Shown here: piece after piece, positions 26,501 through 41,581 of the stretch
Numbering within the stretch: position 1 is the stretch's first letter
Layout: each line of letters starts with the position of its first letter
Assembly (NCBI GenBank): GCA_964019415.1
Contig: OZ025876.1
Location: 8,159,245-8,223,244 of the forward strand
Direction: 5' to 3'
From: Ianthella basta
Lineage: Eukaryota; Porifera; Demospongiae; Verongiida; Ianthellidae
Length of the DNA stretch: 64,000 nt
Notes under the pieces: generated by a model
What the model saw: the letters and a program-made list of their open reading frames with translations, nothing else
Told to the model about the DNA's origin: nothing
Database searches by the model: none
Translations under genes and position numbers: made by a program

Positions 26501-29500
26501 AATCTTACCTTGTCATATCTTGCCAAATCTTGCTTAATCTTACCTTGTCATATCTTGCCAAATCTTGCCAAATCTTACCTTGTCATATCTTGCCTAATCT
26601 TGCCTAATCTTACGTTGTCATATCCTGACAAATCTTGCTTAATCTTACCTTGTCATATCTTGCCAAATCTTGCTTAATCTTACCTTGTCATATCTTGCCA
26701 AATCTTGCCAAATCTTACCTTGTCATATGTTGCCAAATCTTGCTTAATCTTACCTTGTCATATTTTGCCAAATCTTCCTTAATCTTACCTTGTCATATCT
26801 TGCCAAATCTTGCCAAATCTTACCTTGTCATATCTTGAAAAATCTTCCTTAATCTTACCTCGTCATATCTTGCCAAATCTTGCTTAATCTTACCTTGTCA
26901 TATCTTGCCAAATCTTGCTTAATCTTAACTTGTCATATCTTGCCAAATCTTTCTTAATCTTACCTCGTTATATCTTGCCAAATTTTGCTTAATCTTACCT
27001 CGTCATATCTTGCCAAATCTTACCTAATTTTACCTTGTCCTATCTTGCCTAATCTTGCCTAATCTTACCTTGTCATATTATGCCAAATCTTGCTTAATCT
27101 TACCTTGTCATATCTTGCCAAATCTTACTTTGTCTTAACTTGCCAAATCTTGATTAATCTTACCTTGGCATATCTTGCCAATTCTTACTTAATCTTACCT
27201 TATCATATTTTGTCAAATTTGCCAAATCTTACCTTTTCATATCTTGCCAAATCTTGCCTAATTTTACCATGTAATATCTATCCTAATCTTGCCAAATCTA
27301 ACCTTGTCATATCTTGCCAAATCTTGCTTAATCTTACCTTGTCATATTTTGCCAAATCTTGCCAAATCTTACTTTGTCATATCTTGCCTAATCTTGCCAA
27401 ATCTGACCTTGTCATATCCTGACAAATCTTCCTTAATCTTACCTTGTCATATCTTGCCAAATCTTGCTTAATCTTACCTTGTCATATCTTGCCAAATCTT
27501 GCCAAATCTTACCTTGTCATATGTTGCCAAATCTTGCTTAATCTTACCTTGTCATATTTTGCCAAATCTTCCTTAATCTTACCTTGTCATATCTTGCCAA
27601 ATCTTGCCAAATCTTACCTTGTCATATCTTGACAAATCTTCCTTAATCTTACCTCGTCATATCTGGCCAAATCTTGCTTAATCTTACCTTGTCATATCTT
27701 GCCAAATCTTGCTTAATCTTAACTTGTCATATCTTGCCAAATCTTCCTTAATCTTACCTCGTTATATCTTGCCAAATTTTGCTTCATCTTACCTCGTCAT
27801 ATCTTGCCAAATCTTACCTAATTTTACCTTGTCATATCTTGCCAAATCTTACTTTGTCTTAACTTGCCAAATCTTGATTAATCTTACCTTGGCATATCTT
27901 GCCAATTCTTACTTAATCTTACCTTATCATATTTTGTCAAATTTGCCAAATCTTACCTTTTCATATCTTGCCAAATCTTGCCTAATTTTACCATGTAATA
28001 TCTTGCCTAATCTTGCCAAATCTAACCTTGTCATATCTTGCCAAATCTTGCTTAATCTTACCTTGTCATATTTTGCCAAATCTTGCCAAATCTTACTTTG
28101 TCATATCTTGCCTAATCTTGCCAAATCTGACCTTGTCATATCCTGACAAATCTTCCTTAATCTTACCTTGTCATATCTTGCCAAATCTTGCCAAATCTTA
28201 CCTTGTCATATGTTGCCAAATCTTGCTTAATCTTACCTTGTCATATTTTGCCAAATCTTCCTTAATCTTACCTTGTCATATCTTGCCAAATCTTGCCAAA
28301 TCTTACCTTGTCATATCTTGACAAATCTTCCTTAATCTTACCTCGTCATATCTGGCCAAATCTTGCTTAATCTTACCTTGTCATATCTTGCCAAATCTTG
28401 CTTAATCTTAACTTGTCATATCTTGCAAAATCTTCCTTAATCTTACCTCGTTATATCTTGCCAAATTTTGCTTAATCTTACCTCGTCATATCTTGCCAAA
28501 TCTTACCTAATTTTACCTTGTCATATCTTGCCTAATCTTGCCTAATCTTACCTTGTCATATCTTGCCAAATCTTGCTTAATCTTACCTTGTCATATCTTG
28601 CCAAATCTTACTTTGTCTTAACTTGCCAAATCTTGATTAATCTTACCTTGGCATATCTTGCCAATTCTTACTTAATCTTACCTTATCATATTTTGTCAAA
28701 TTTGCCAAATCTTACCTTTTCATATCTTGCCAAATCTTGCCTAATTTTACCATGTAATATCTTGCCTAATCTTGCCAAATCTTACCTTGTCATATCTTGC
28801 CAAATCTTGTCAAATCTAACCTTGTCATATCTTGCCAAATCTTGCTTAATCTTACCTTGTCATATTTTGCCAAATCTTGCCAAATCTTACCTTGTCATAT
28901 CTTGCCTAATCTTACCTAATTTTACCTTGTCATATCTTGCCTAATCTTGCCTAATCTTACCTTGTCATATTTTGCCAAATCTTGCTTAATCTTACCTTGT
29001 CATATCTTGCCAAATCTAGCCAAATCTTACTTTGTCTTAACTTGCTAAATCTTGATTAATCTTACCTTGGCATATCTTGCCAATTCTTACTTAATCTTAC
29101 CTTATCATATCTTGTCAAATCTTACCTTGTCATATCTTGCCAAATCTTGCCAAATCTAACCTTGTCATATCTTGCCAAATCTTGCTTAATCTTACCTCGT
29201 TATATCTTGCCAAATTATGCTTAATCTTACCTTGTCATGTCTTGCCAAATCTTACCTAATTTTACTTTGTCATATCTTGCCTAATCTTGCCTAATCTTAC
29301 CTTGTCATATTTTGCCAAATCTTGCTTAATCTTACCTTGTCATATCTTGCCATATCTTGCCAATTCTTACTTAATCTTACCTTATCATATCTTGTCAAAT
29401 CTTGCCTAATCTTACCTTGTCATACCTTGCCAAATCTTGCTTAATCTTACCTTGTCATATCTTGCCTAATCTTGCCAAATCTTACCTTGTCATATCTTGC

Positions 29501-31420
29501 CAAATCTTGCTTAATCTTACTTATTCATATTTTGCCAATTCTTGCCAAATCTTACCTTGTCATATCTTGCCAAATCTTGCCAAATCTAACCTTGTCATAT
29601 CTTGCCAAATCTTGCTTAATCTTACCTTGTCATATTTTGCCAAATCTTGCCAAATCTTACCTTGTCATATCTTGCCTAATCTTGCCAAATTTTACTTTGT
29701 CATATGTTGTCAAATCTTGCTTAATCTTACCTTGTCATATTTTGCCAAATCTTGCTTAATCTTACCTTGTCATATCTTGCCAAATCTTGCCAAATCTTAC
29801 CTTGTCATATGTTGTCAAATCTTGCTTAATCTTACCTTGTCATATTTTGCCAAATCTTGCAAAATCTTACCTTGTCATATCTTGCCAAATCTTGCCAAAT
29901 CTTACCTTGTCATATCTTGCCAAATCTTCCTTAATCTTACCTCGTCATATCTTGCCAAATCTTGCTTAATCTTACCTTGTCATATCTTGCCAAATCTTGC
30001 TTAATCTTAACTTGTCATATCTTGCCAAATCTTCCTTAATCTTACCTCGTAATATCTTGCCAAATTTTGCTTAATCTTACCTTGTCATATCTTGCCAAAT
30101 CTTACCTAATTTACCTTGTCATATCTTGCCTAATCTTGCCTAATCTTACCTTGTCATATTTTGCCAAATCTTGCTTAATCTTACTTTGTCATATCTTGCC
30201 AAATCTTACTTTGTCTTAACTTGCCAAATCTTGATTAATCTTACCTTGGCATATCTTGCCAATTCTTACTTAATCTTACCTTATCATATTTTGTCAAATT
30301 TGCCAAATCTTACCTTTTCATATCTTGCCAAATCTTGCCTAATTTTACCATGTAATATCTTGCCTTATCTTGCTTAATCTTACCTTGTCATAACTTGCCA
30401 AATCTTGCTTAATCTTACTTAGTCATATCTTGACAAATCTTCCTTAATCTTACCTCGTCATATCTTGCCTAATCTTGCTTAATCTTACCTCATCATATCT
30501 TGCCAAATCTTGCTTATTCTTACATTGTCATATCTTGCCAAATCTTCCTTAAACTTACCTCGTTTTATCTTGCAACATCTTGCTTAATCTTACCTTGTCA
30601 TATCTTGCCAAATCTTACCTAATTTTACCTTGTCATATCTTGCCGAATCTTGCTTAATCTTACCTTGTCCTATCTTGCCAAATCTTGCCAAATCTTACCT
30701 TGTCTTATCTTGCCAAATCTTGCCAAATCTAACTTTGTCATATCTTGCCAAATCTTGCTTAATCTTACCTTGTCATATCTTGCCAAATCTTGCCAAATCT
30801 TACCTTGTCATATGTTGTCAAATCTTGCTTAATCTTACCTTGTCATATTTTGCCAAATCTTGCAAAATCTAACCTTGTCATATCTTGCCAAATCTTGCCA
30901 AATCTTACCTTGTCATATCTTGCCAAATCTTCCTTAATCTTACCTCGTCATATCTTGCCAAATCTTGCTTAATCTTACCTTGTCATATCTTACCAAATCT
31001 TGCTTAATCTTAACTTGTCATATCCTGCCAAATCTTCCTTAATCTTACCTCGTAATATCTTGCCAAATTTTGCTTAATCTTACCTTGTCATATCTTGCCA
31101 AATCTTACCTAATTTACCTTGTCATATCTTGCCTAATCTTGCCTAATCTTACCTTGTCATATTTTGCCAAATCTTGCTTAATCTTACCTTGTCATATCTT
31201 GCCAAATCTTACTTTGTCTTAACTTGCCAAATCTTGATTAATCTTACCTTGGCATATCTTGCCAATTCTTACTTAATCTTACCTTATCATATTTTGTAAA
31301 ATTTGCCAAATCTTACCTTTTCATATCTTGCCAAATCTTGCCTAATTTTACCATGTAATATCTTGCCTAATCTTGCTTAATCTTACCTTGTCATAACTTG
31401 CCAAATCTTGCTTAATCTTA

Positions 31421-31457
31421 TAAGATTAAGGAAGATTTGTCAAGATATGACAAAGTA
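31421..31457 (-). repeat. Single inverted satellite unit
   Basis: The only satellite sequence in the window on the opposite strand. The 37 bases are the reverse complement of one monomer (the CTTGACAAATCTTCC subtype). Both junctions are perfect palindromes: 10-base arms centred between 31420 and 31421, and 17-base arms centred between 31457 and 31458. Confidence 0.92.
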
Positions 31458-34400
31458 TACTTTGTCATATCTTGCCAAATCTTCCTTAAACTTACCTCGT
31501 TTTATCTTGCCACATCTTGCTTAATCTTACCTTGTCATATCATGCCAAATCTTGCCAAATCTTACCTTATCTTATCTTGCCAAATCTTGCCAAATCTTGC
31601 TTAATCTTACCTTGTCATATCTTGCCTAATCTTGCCAAATCTTACCTTGTCATATGTTGCCAAATCTTGCTTAATCTTACCTTGTCATATCTTGCCAAAT
31701 CTTGCCAAATCTTACCTTGTCATATCTTGCCAAATCTTGCCAAATCTTACCTTGTCATATCTTGACAAATCTTTCTTAATCTTACCTCGTCTTATCTTGC
31801 CAAATCTTGCTTAATCTTACCTTGTCATATCTTGCCAAATCTAGCTTAATCATAACTTGTCATATCTTGCCAAATCTTTCTTAATCTTACCTCGTTATAT
31901 CTTGCCAAATCTTGCTTAATCTTACCTTGTCATATCTTGCCAAATCTTACCTAATTTTACCTTGTCATATCTTGACTAATCTTGCCTAATCTTACCTTGT
32001 CATATTTTGCCAAATCTTGCTTAATCTTACCTTGTCATATCTTGCCAAATCTTGCCAAATCTTACTTTGTCTTAACTTGCCAAATCTTGATTAATCTTAC
32101 CTTGGCATATCTTGCCAAATCTTACTTAATCTTACCTTATCATATTTTGTCAAATTTGCCAAATCTTACCTTTTCATATCTTGCCTAATCTTACTTACTT
32201 TTACCTTGTCAAATCTTGCCAAATCTTTCTTAATCTTACCTTGTCATATCTTGCCTAATCTTGCTTAATTCTACCTTGTCATATCTTGCCTAATCTTGCT
32301 TAATCTTACCTCGTCATATCTTGCTAAATTTTGCCGAATCTTACCTTGTCATATCTTGCCTAATCTTACATTGTCATATCTTGCCTAATCTTGCCTAATT
32401 TTACCTTTTCATATCTTGCCTAATCTTGCCTAATCTTACCTTGTCATATCTTGAAAAATCTTGCTTAATCCTACCTTGCTATTTATTGCCTAATCTTGCT
32501 TAATCTTGCCTTGTCGTATATTGCCAAATCTTGCTTAATCTTACCTTGTCATATCTTGCCAAATCTTACCTAATCTTATCTTGTCATATCTTGCCAAATC
32601 TTGCCTAATTTTACCTTGTCATATCTTGCCAAATCTTGCCCAATCTTACCTTGTCATATTTTGCCAGATCTTGCCAAATCTTGCCTTGTCATATCTTGCC
32701 AGATCTTGCCTAATCTTGCTTAATCTTAACTTGTCATATCTTACCAAATCTTGCTTAATCTTACCTTGTCATATCTTGCCAAATCTTGCTTAATCTTACC
32801 TTGTCATATCTTGCCAAATCTTGCCTAATCGTACCTTGTCATATCTTGCCTAATCTTGCCTAATATTTCCTTGTCATATGTTGCCAACTCTTGCCAAATC
32901 TTACCTTGTCATATCTTACCTAATCTTGCCTAATCTTACTTTGTCATATCTTGCCTAATCTTGCCTAATTTTATTTTGTCATATCTTGCCAAATCTTGCA
33001 TAATCTTACCTTGTCATATATTGGCTAATCTTGCATAATTTTACCTTGTCATATCTTGCCAAATCTTACTTTGTTATTTCTTGCCAGATCCTACTTTGTC
33101 GTATCTTGCCAGATCTTACCTGTCATATCTTGCCAAATCTTACTAAATCTTTCTTTGTAATATCTTGCCTAATCTTGCCTAATCTTACCTCGTCATATTT
33201 TGCTAGATCTTACCTTGTCATATCTTGCCAAATCTTGCCAAATCTTACCTTGTCATATCTTGCCAAATCTTGTTTAATTTTACCTTGTCATATCTTGCCA
33301 AATCTTGCTTAATCTTACCTTGTCATATTTTGCCAAATCTTGCCTAATCTTACCTTGTCATATCTTGCCTAATCTTGCCAAATCTTACCTTGTCATATTC
33401 TGACAAATCTTCCTTAATCTTACCTTGTCATATCTTGCCATATCTTGCTTAATCTTACCTTGTCATATCTTGCCAAATCTTGCCAAATCTTACCTTGTCA
33501 TATGTTGCCAAATCTTGCTTAATCTTACCTTGTCATATTTTGCCAAATTTTGCAAAATCTTACCTTGTCATATCTTGCCAAATCTTGCTTATTCTTACCT
33601 CGTCATATCTTGCCAAATCTTGCTTAATTTTACCTCGTCATATCTTGCCAAATCTTGCTTAATCTTACCTTGTCATATCTTGCCACATCTTGCCTAATCT
33701 TGCCTTGTCATATCTTGTCAAATCTTGCCTAATCTTACCTTGTCATATGTTGCGAAATCTTGCTTAATCTTACCTTGTCATATTTTGCCAAATTTTGCAA
33801 AATGTTACCTTGTCATATCTTGCCAAATCTTGCTTATTCTTACCTCGTCATATCTTGCCAAATCTTGTTTAATTTTACCTCGTCACATCTTGCCAAATCT
33901 TGCTTAATCTTACCTTGTCATATCTTGCCGAATCTTGCTTAAACTTACCTCGTCATATCTTGCCTAATCTTTCTTAATCTTACCTCATCATATCTTGCCA
34001 AATCGTGCTTATTCTTACATTGTCATATCTTGACAAATCTTCCTTAAACTTACCTCGTTTTATCTTGCCACATCTTGCTTAATCTTACCCTGTCATATCT
34101 TGCCAAATCTTACCTAATTTTACCTTGTCATATCTTGCCAAATCTTACCTTGTCTTATCTTGCCAAATCTTGCCAAATCTAACTTTGTCATATCTTGCCA
34201 AATCTTGCTTAATCTTACCTTGTCACATTTTGCCAAATCTTGCCAAATCTTATCTTGTCATATCTTGCCAAATCTTGCCAAATCTTACCTTGTCATATCT
34301 TGACAAATCTTCCTTAATCTTACCTCGTCATATCTTCCCAAATCTTGCTTAATCTTACCTTGTCATATCTTGCCTAATCTTGCCAAATCTTACCTTGTCA

Positions 34401-37400
34401 TATGTTGCCAAATCTTGCTTAATCTAACCTTGTCATATCTTGCTAAATCTTGCCAAATCTTACCTTGTCATATCTTGTCAAATCTTGCCAAATCTTACCT
34501 TGTCATATCTTGACGAATCTTTCTTAATCTTACCTCGTCTTATCTTGCCAAATCTTGCTTAATCTTACCTTGTCATATCTTGCCAAATCTAGCTTAATCA
34601 TAACTTGTCATATCTTGCCAAATCTTCCTTAATCTTACCTCGTTATATCTTGCCAAATCTTGCTTAATCTTACCTTGTCATAACTTGCCAAATCTTACCT
34701 AATTTTACCTTGTCATATCTTGCCTAATCTTGCCTAATCTTACCTTGTCATATTTTGCAAAATCTTGCTTAATCTTACCTTGTCATATCTTGCCAAATCT
34801 TGCCAAATCTTACTTTGTCTTAACTTGCCAAATCTTGATTAATCTTACCTTGGCATATCTTGCCAAATCTTACTTAATCTTACCTTATCATATTTTGTCA
34901 AATTTGCCAAATCTTACCTTTTCATATCTTGCCTTATCTTGCCTAATTTTACCATGTAATATCTTGCCTAATCTTGCTTAATCTTACCTTGTCATAGCTT
35001 GCCACATCTTGCTTTATCTTACCTTGTCATATCTTGCCAAATCTTACCTAATTTAACCTTGATATATCTTGCCGAATCTTGCCTAATCTTACCTTGTCTT
35101 ATCTTGCCAAATCTTGCCAAATCTTGCTTAATCTTACCTTGTCATATCTTGCCAAATCTTGCTTAATCATACCTTATCATATCTTGCCAAATCTTGCCTA
35201 ATTTTACCTTGTTATATCTTGCCAAATCTTGCTTAATGTTACCTTATCATATCTTGCCAAATCTTGCCTAATTTTACCTTGTTATATCTTGCCAAATCTT
35301 GCCAAATCTTTCCTTGTCATATCTTGCCTAATCTTGCTTAATCCTACCTTGTCATATCTTGCCTAATCTTGCTTAATCTTACCTCGTCATATCTTGCTAA
35401 ATTTTGCCGAATCTTACCTTGTCATATCTTGCCTAATCTTACATTGTCATATCTTGCCTAATCTTGCCTAATTTTACCTTTTCATATCTTGCCTAATCTT
35501 GCCTAATCTTACCTTGTCATATCTTGCCTAATCTTGCCTAATTTTACCTTGTCATATCTTGCCATATCTCGCCAAATCTTACCTTGTCATATCTTGCCAA
35601 ATCTTGCCTAATCTTACATTGTCATATCTTGCCTAATCTTGCCTAATTTTACCTTGTCATATCTTACTAAATCTTGCCAAATCTTACCTTGTCATATCTT
35701 ACTAAATCTTGCCAAATCTTACCTTATCATATCTTCCCAAATCTTGCCTAATTTTACCTTGTTATATCTTGCCAAATCTTGCTTAATGTTACCTTATCAT
35801 ATCTTGCCAAATCTTGCCTAATTTTACCTTGTCATATCTTGCCAAATCTTGCCAAATCTTTCCTTGTCATATCTTGCCTAATCTTGCTTAATCCTACCTT
35901 GTCATATCTTGCCTAATCTTGCTTAATCTTACCTCGTCATATCTTGCCAAATCTTGCCGAATCTTACCTTGTCATATCTTGCCTAATCTTACATTGTCAT
36001 ATCTTGCCTAATCTTGCCTAATTTTACCTTTTCATATCTTGCCTAATCTTGCCTAATCTTACCTTGTCATATCTTGCCTAATCTTGCCCAATTTACCTTG
36101 TCATATCTTGCCATATCTCGCCAAATCTTACCTTGTCATATCTTGCCAAATCTTGCCTAATCTTACAGTGTCATATCTTGCCTAATCTTGCCTAATTTTA
36201 CCTTGTCATATCTTACTAAATCTTGCCAAATCTTACCTTGTCATATCTTGCCAAAGCTTGCCAAATCTTACCTTGTCATAGCTTGCCTAATCTTGCTTAA
36301 TCTTACCTTATCATATCTTGACAATACTTCCTTAATTTTACCTCGTCACATCTTGCCAAATCTTGCTTAATCTTACCTTGTCATATCTTGCCAAATCTTG
36401 CCTAATCGTACCTTGTCATATCTTGCTTAATCTTGCCTAATCTTACTTTGTCATATCTTGCCTAATCTTGCCTATTTTTACCTTCTCATATCTTACCATA
36501 TATTGCCAAATCTTACCTTGTCATATCTTGCCAGATCTTGCCTAATCTTACCTTGTCATGTCTTGCCTAATCTTTCTTAATCTTACCTTGTCACATCTTG
36601 CCTTATCTTGCTTAATCTTACCTTGTCATATCTTGCCTAATCTTGCCAAATCTTATCTTGTCATATCATGCCTAATCTTGCTTTATCTTACCTTGTCATA
36701 TCTTACCAAATCTTCCTTAATCTTACCTCGTCATATCTTGCCTAATCTTGCCTAATTTTACCTTGTCATATCTTGCCAAATCTTACCAAATCTTACCTTG
36801 TCATATCTTGCCAAATCTTGCCAAATCTTACCTTGTCATATCTTGCCAAATCTTGCCTAATCTTTCCTTGTCATATATTGCCAAGTCTTGCCAAATCTTA
36901 CCTTGTCATATCTTGCAAAATCTTGCCAAATCTTACCTCGTCATATCTTACTAAATCGTGCCAAATCTTGCCTTATCATATCTTGCCAAATCTTGCTTAA
37001 TTTTACCTTGTTATATCTTGCCAAATCTTGCTTAATGTTACCTTATCATATCTTGCCAAATCTTGCCTAATTTTACCTTGTTATGTCTTGCCAAATCTTG
37101 CCAAATCTTTCCTTGTCATATCTTGCCTAATCTTGCCTAATTTTACCTTTTCATATCTTGCCATATCTCGCCAAATCTTACCTTGTCATATCTTGCCAAA
37201 TCTTGCCTAATCTTACATTGTCATATCTTACTAAATCTTGCCACATCTTACCTTGTCATATCTTGCCAAATCTTGCCTAATTTTACCTTGTCATATCTTA
37301 CTAAATCTTGCCACATCTTACCTTGTCATATCTTGCCAAATCTTGCTTAATCTTACCTTGTTATAGCTTGTCCAATCTTGCTTAATCTTACCTTATCATA

Positions 37401-40400
37401 TCTTGACAAATCTTCCTTAATTTTACCTCGTCACATCTTGCCAAATCTTGCTTAATCTTACCTTGTCATATCTTGCCAAATCTTGCCTAATCGTACCTTG
37501 TCATATCTTGCTTAATCTTGCCTAATCTTACTTTGTCATATCTTGCCTAATCTTGCCTATTTTTACCTTCTCATATCTTGCCATATATTGCCAAATCTTA
37601 CCTTGTCATATCTTGCCAGATCTTGCCTAATCTTACCTTGTCATGTCTTGCCTAATCTTGCTTAATCTTACCTTGTCACATCTTGCCAAATCTTGCTTAA
37701 TCTTACCTTGTCATATCTTGCCTAATCTTGCCAAATCTTATCTTGTCATATCATGCCTAATCTTGCTTAATCTTACCTTGTCATATCTTGCCAAATCTTC
37801 CTTAATCTTACCTCGTCATATCTTGCCTAATCTTGCCTAATTTACCTTGTCATATCTTACAAAATCTTACTTTGTCATATCTTGCCAAATCTTCCTTAAT
37901 CTTACCTCGTCATATCTTGCCTAATCTTGCCTAATTTTACCTTGTCATATCTTACAAAATCTTACCTTGTCATATCTTGCCAAATCTTGCCTAATCTTTC
38001 CTTGTCATATTTTGCCAAGTCTTGCCAAATCTTACCTTGTCATATCTTGCCAAATCTTGCCAAATCTTACCTTGTCATAGCTTGCCTAATCTTGCTTAAT
38101 CTTACCTTGTCATATCTTGCCTAATCTTGCCAAATCTTATCTTGTCATATCATGCCTAATCTTGCTTAATGTTACCTTGTCATATCTTGCCAAATCTTCC
38201 TTAATCTTACCTCGTCATATCTTGCCTAATCTTGCCTAATTTTACCTTGTCATATCTTGCCAAATCTTACCTTGTCATATCTTGCCAAATCTTACCTTGT
38301 CATATCTTGCCAAATCTTGCCTAATCTTTCCTTGTCATATTTTGCCAAGTCTTGCCAAATCTTACCTTGTCATATCTTGCCAAATCTTGCCAAATCTTAC
38401 CTTGTCATATCTTGCCATATCTTGCCAAATTTTACCTCGTCATATCTTGCCAAATCTTGCCAAATCTTACTTTGTCATATCTTGCCAAATCTTGCCTAAT
38501 CTTTCCTTGTCATATTTTGCCAAATCTTGCCAAATCTTATCTTGTCATATCTTGCCAAATCTTGCCAAATCTTACATTGTCATATCTTGCCAAATCTTGC
38601 GTAATCTTACCTTGTCATATCTTGACAAATCTTGCTTAATCTTACCTTGTCATATCTTGACAAATCTTGCCTAATTTTACCTTGTTCTATCTTGCCAAAT
38701 CTTGCCTAATCTTACCTTGTCATATATTGCCTAATCTTGCCTAATCTTACACTGTCATATCTTGCCTAATCTTGCCTAATCTTACATTGTCATATCTTGC
38801 CAAATCTTGTCAAATCTTACCTTGTCATATCTTGCTAGATCTTGCCTAATCTTACCTTGTCATATCTTGCCTAATCTTGCTTAATCCTACCTTGTCATAT
38901 CTTGCCTAATCTTGCTTAATCTTACCTCGTCATATCTTGCCAAATCTTGCCGAATCTTACCTTGTCATATCTTGCCTAATCTTACATTGTCATATCTTGC
39001 CCAATCTTGCCTAATTTTACCTTATCATATCTTACCAAATCTTGCCAAATCTTACCTTGTCATATCTTGTCACATGCTGCCTAATGTTGCCTAATCTTAC
39101 CTTGTCATATCTTGCGAAATCTTGCTTAATCTTACCTTGTCATAATTTTCCAGATCTTGCCAAATCTTACCTTATCATACCTTGCCAAATCTTGCCAAAT
39201 CTTACCTTGTCATAGCTTACCTAATCTTGCTTAATTTTACCGTGTCATATCTTGCCAAATCTTGCTTAATCTTACCTCGTCATATCTTGCCAAATCTTGT
39301 TTAATCTTACCTTGTCATATTTTGCCTAATCTTGCCTAATCTTACATTGTCATATCTTGCCTAATCTTGCCTAATTTTAAATTGTCATATCTTGCCAAAT
39401 CTTGCCAAATCTTACCATGTTATATCTTGCCAGATCTTGCCTAATCTTACCTTGTCATATCTTGCCAAATCTTGCTTAATGTTACCTTGTCATATCTTGC
39501 CAAATCTTGCCAAATCTTACATTGTCATATCTCTCCAAATCTTTCTTAATCTTAACTTGTCATATCTTGCCAAATCTTGCTTAATCTTACCTTGTCATTT
39601 TGCCAAACCTTGTCAAATCTTACCTTCTCATATGTTGCCAAATCTTCCTTAATCTTACCTCGTCATATCTTACCAAATCTTGCTTAATCTTACCTTGTCA
39701 TATCTTGCCAAATCTTGCCTAATTTTACCTTGTCATATCTTGCCAAATCTTGCCTAATCTTACCTTGTCATATTTTGCCTAATCTTGCCTAATCTTACAT
39801 TGTCATATCTTGCCTAATCTTGCCTAATTGTACCTTGTCATATCTTGCCAAATCTTGCAAAATCTTACCTTGTCATATCTTGCCAGATCTTGCCTAATCT
39901 AACCTTGGCATATTTTGCCTAATCTTGCTTAATCCTACCTTGTCATTCTTGCCTAATCTTGCTTAATCTTACTTGTCATATCTTGCCAAATCTTACCTTG
40001 TCATATCTTGCCTAATCTTGCTTAATCTTACCTTGTCATATCTTGCCAAATCTTCTTTAATCTTACCACGTCATATCTTGCCAAATCTTGCTTAATCTTA
40101 CCTTGTCATATCTTGCCAAATCTTGCCTAATTTTACCTAGTCATATCTTGCCAAATCTTGCCAAATCTTACCTTGTCATATCTTGCCTAATCTTACATTG
40201 TCATATCTTGCTAGATCTTGCCTAATTTTACCTTGTCATATCTTGCCAAAACTTGCCAAATCTTACCATGTTATATCTTGCCAGATCTTGCCTAATCTTA
40301 CCATGTCATACCTTGCCTAATCTTACTTAATCCTACTTTGTCATATCTTGCCAAATCTTGCTTATTCTTACCTTGTCATAGCTTGCCAAATGTTGCCTAA

Positions 40401-41581
40401 TTTTACCTTGTCATATCTTGCCAAATCTTGCCTAATCTTACCTTGTCACATTATACCTAATCTTGCCTAATCTTACAGTGTCATAACTTGCCTAATCTTG
40501 CCTAATTTTACCTTGTCATATCTTGCAAATCTTGCCAAATCTTACTTTGTCATATCTTGCCAGATCTTGCCTAATCTTACCTTGTCATATCTTTCCTAAT
40601 CTTGCTTAATCCTACCTTGTCATATCTTGCCTAATCTTGCTTAATCTTACCTGTCATATCTTGCCAAATCTTACCTCGTCATATCTTGCCTAATCTTGCT
40701 TAATCTTACCTTGTCATATCTGGCCAAATCTTCTTTAATCTTACTTCGTCATATCTTGCCAAATCTTGATTAATCTTACCTTGTCATATCTTGCCTAATC
40801 TTGCCTAATTTTACATTGTCATATCTTGCCAAATCTTGCCAAATCTTACCTTGTCCTATCTTGCCTTATCTTGCCTAATCATGCATTGTCATATCTTGCC
40901 TAATATTGCCTAATTTAACCTAGTCATATCTTGCCAAATCTTGCCAAATCTTACCATGTTATATCTTGCCAGATCTTGCCTAATCTTACCTTGTCATATC
41001 TTGCCTAATCTTGCTTAATCTTACCTTGTCATATCTGGCCAAATCTTCTTTAATCTTACTTCGTCATATCTTGCCAAATCTTGATTAATCTTACCTTGTC
41101 ATATCTTGCCAAATCTTGCCTAATTTTACATTGTCATATCTTGCCAAATCTTGCCAAATCTTACCTTGTCCTATCTTGCCTTATCTTGCCTAATCATACA
41201 TTGTCATATCTTGCCTAATATTGCCTAATTTAACCTAGTCATATCTTGCCAAATCTTGCCAAATCTTACCATGTTATATCTTGCCAGATCTTGCTTAATC
41301 TTACCTTGTCATATCTTGCCTAATCCCGCTTATTCTTACCTCGTCATATCTGGCCAAATCTTACCTAATCTTACCATGTCATGTCTTGCCCAATCTTGCC
41401 TAATCTTACTTTGTCATATCTTGCCAAATCTTGCCTAATTTTACCTTGTCATATTTTGCCAAATCTTACCTTGTCTTATCTTGCCTAATCTTGCTTAATC
41501 TTACATTGTCATACCTTGCCTAAAGTTGCCTAATTTTACCGTCTTATCTTACCAAATCTTGCCAAATCTTACCTTGTCATA

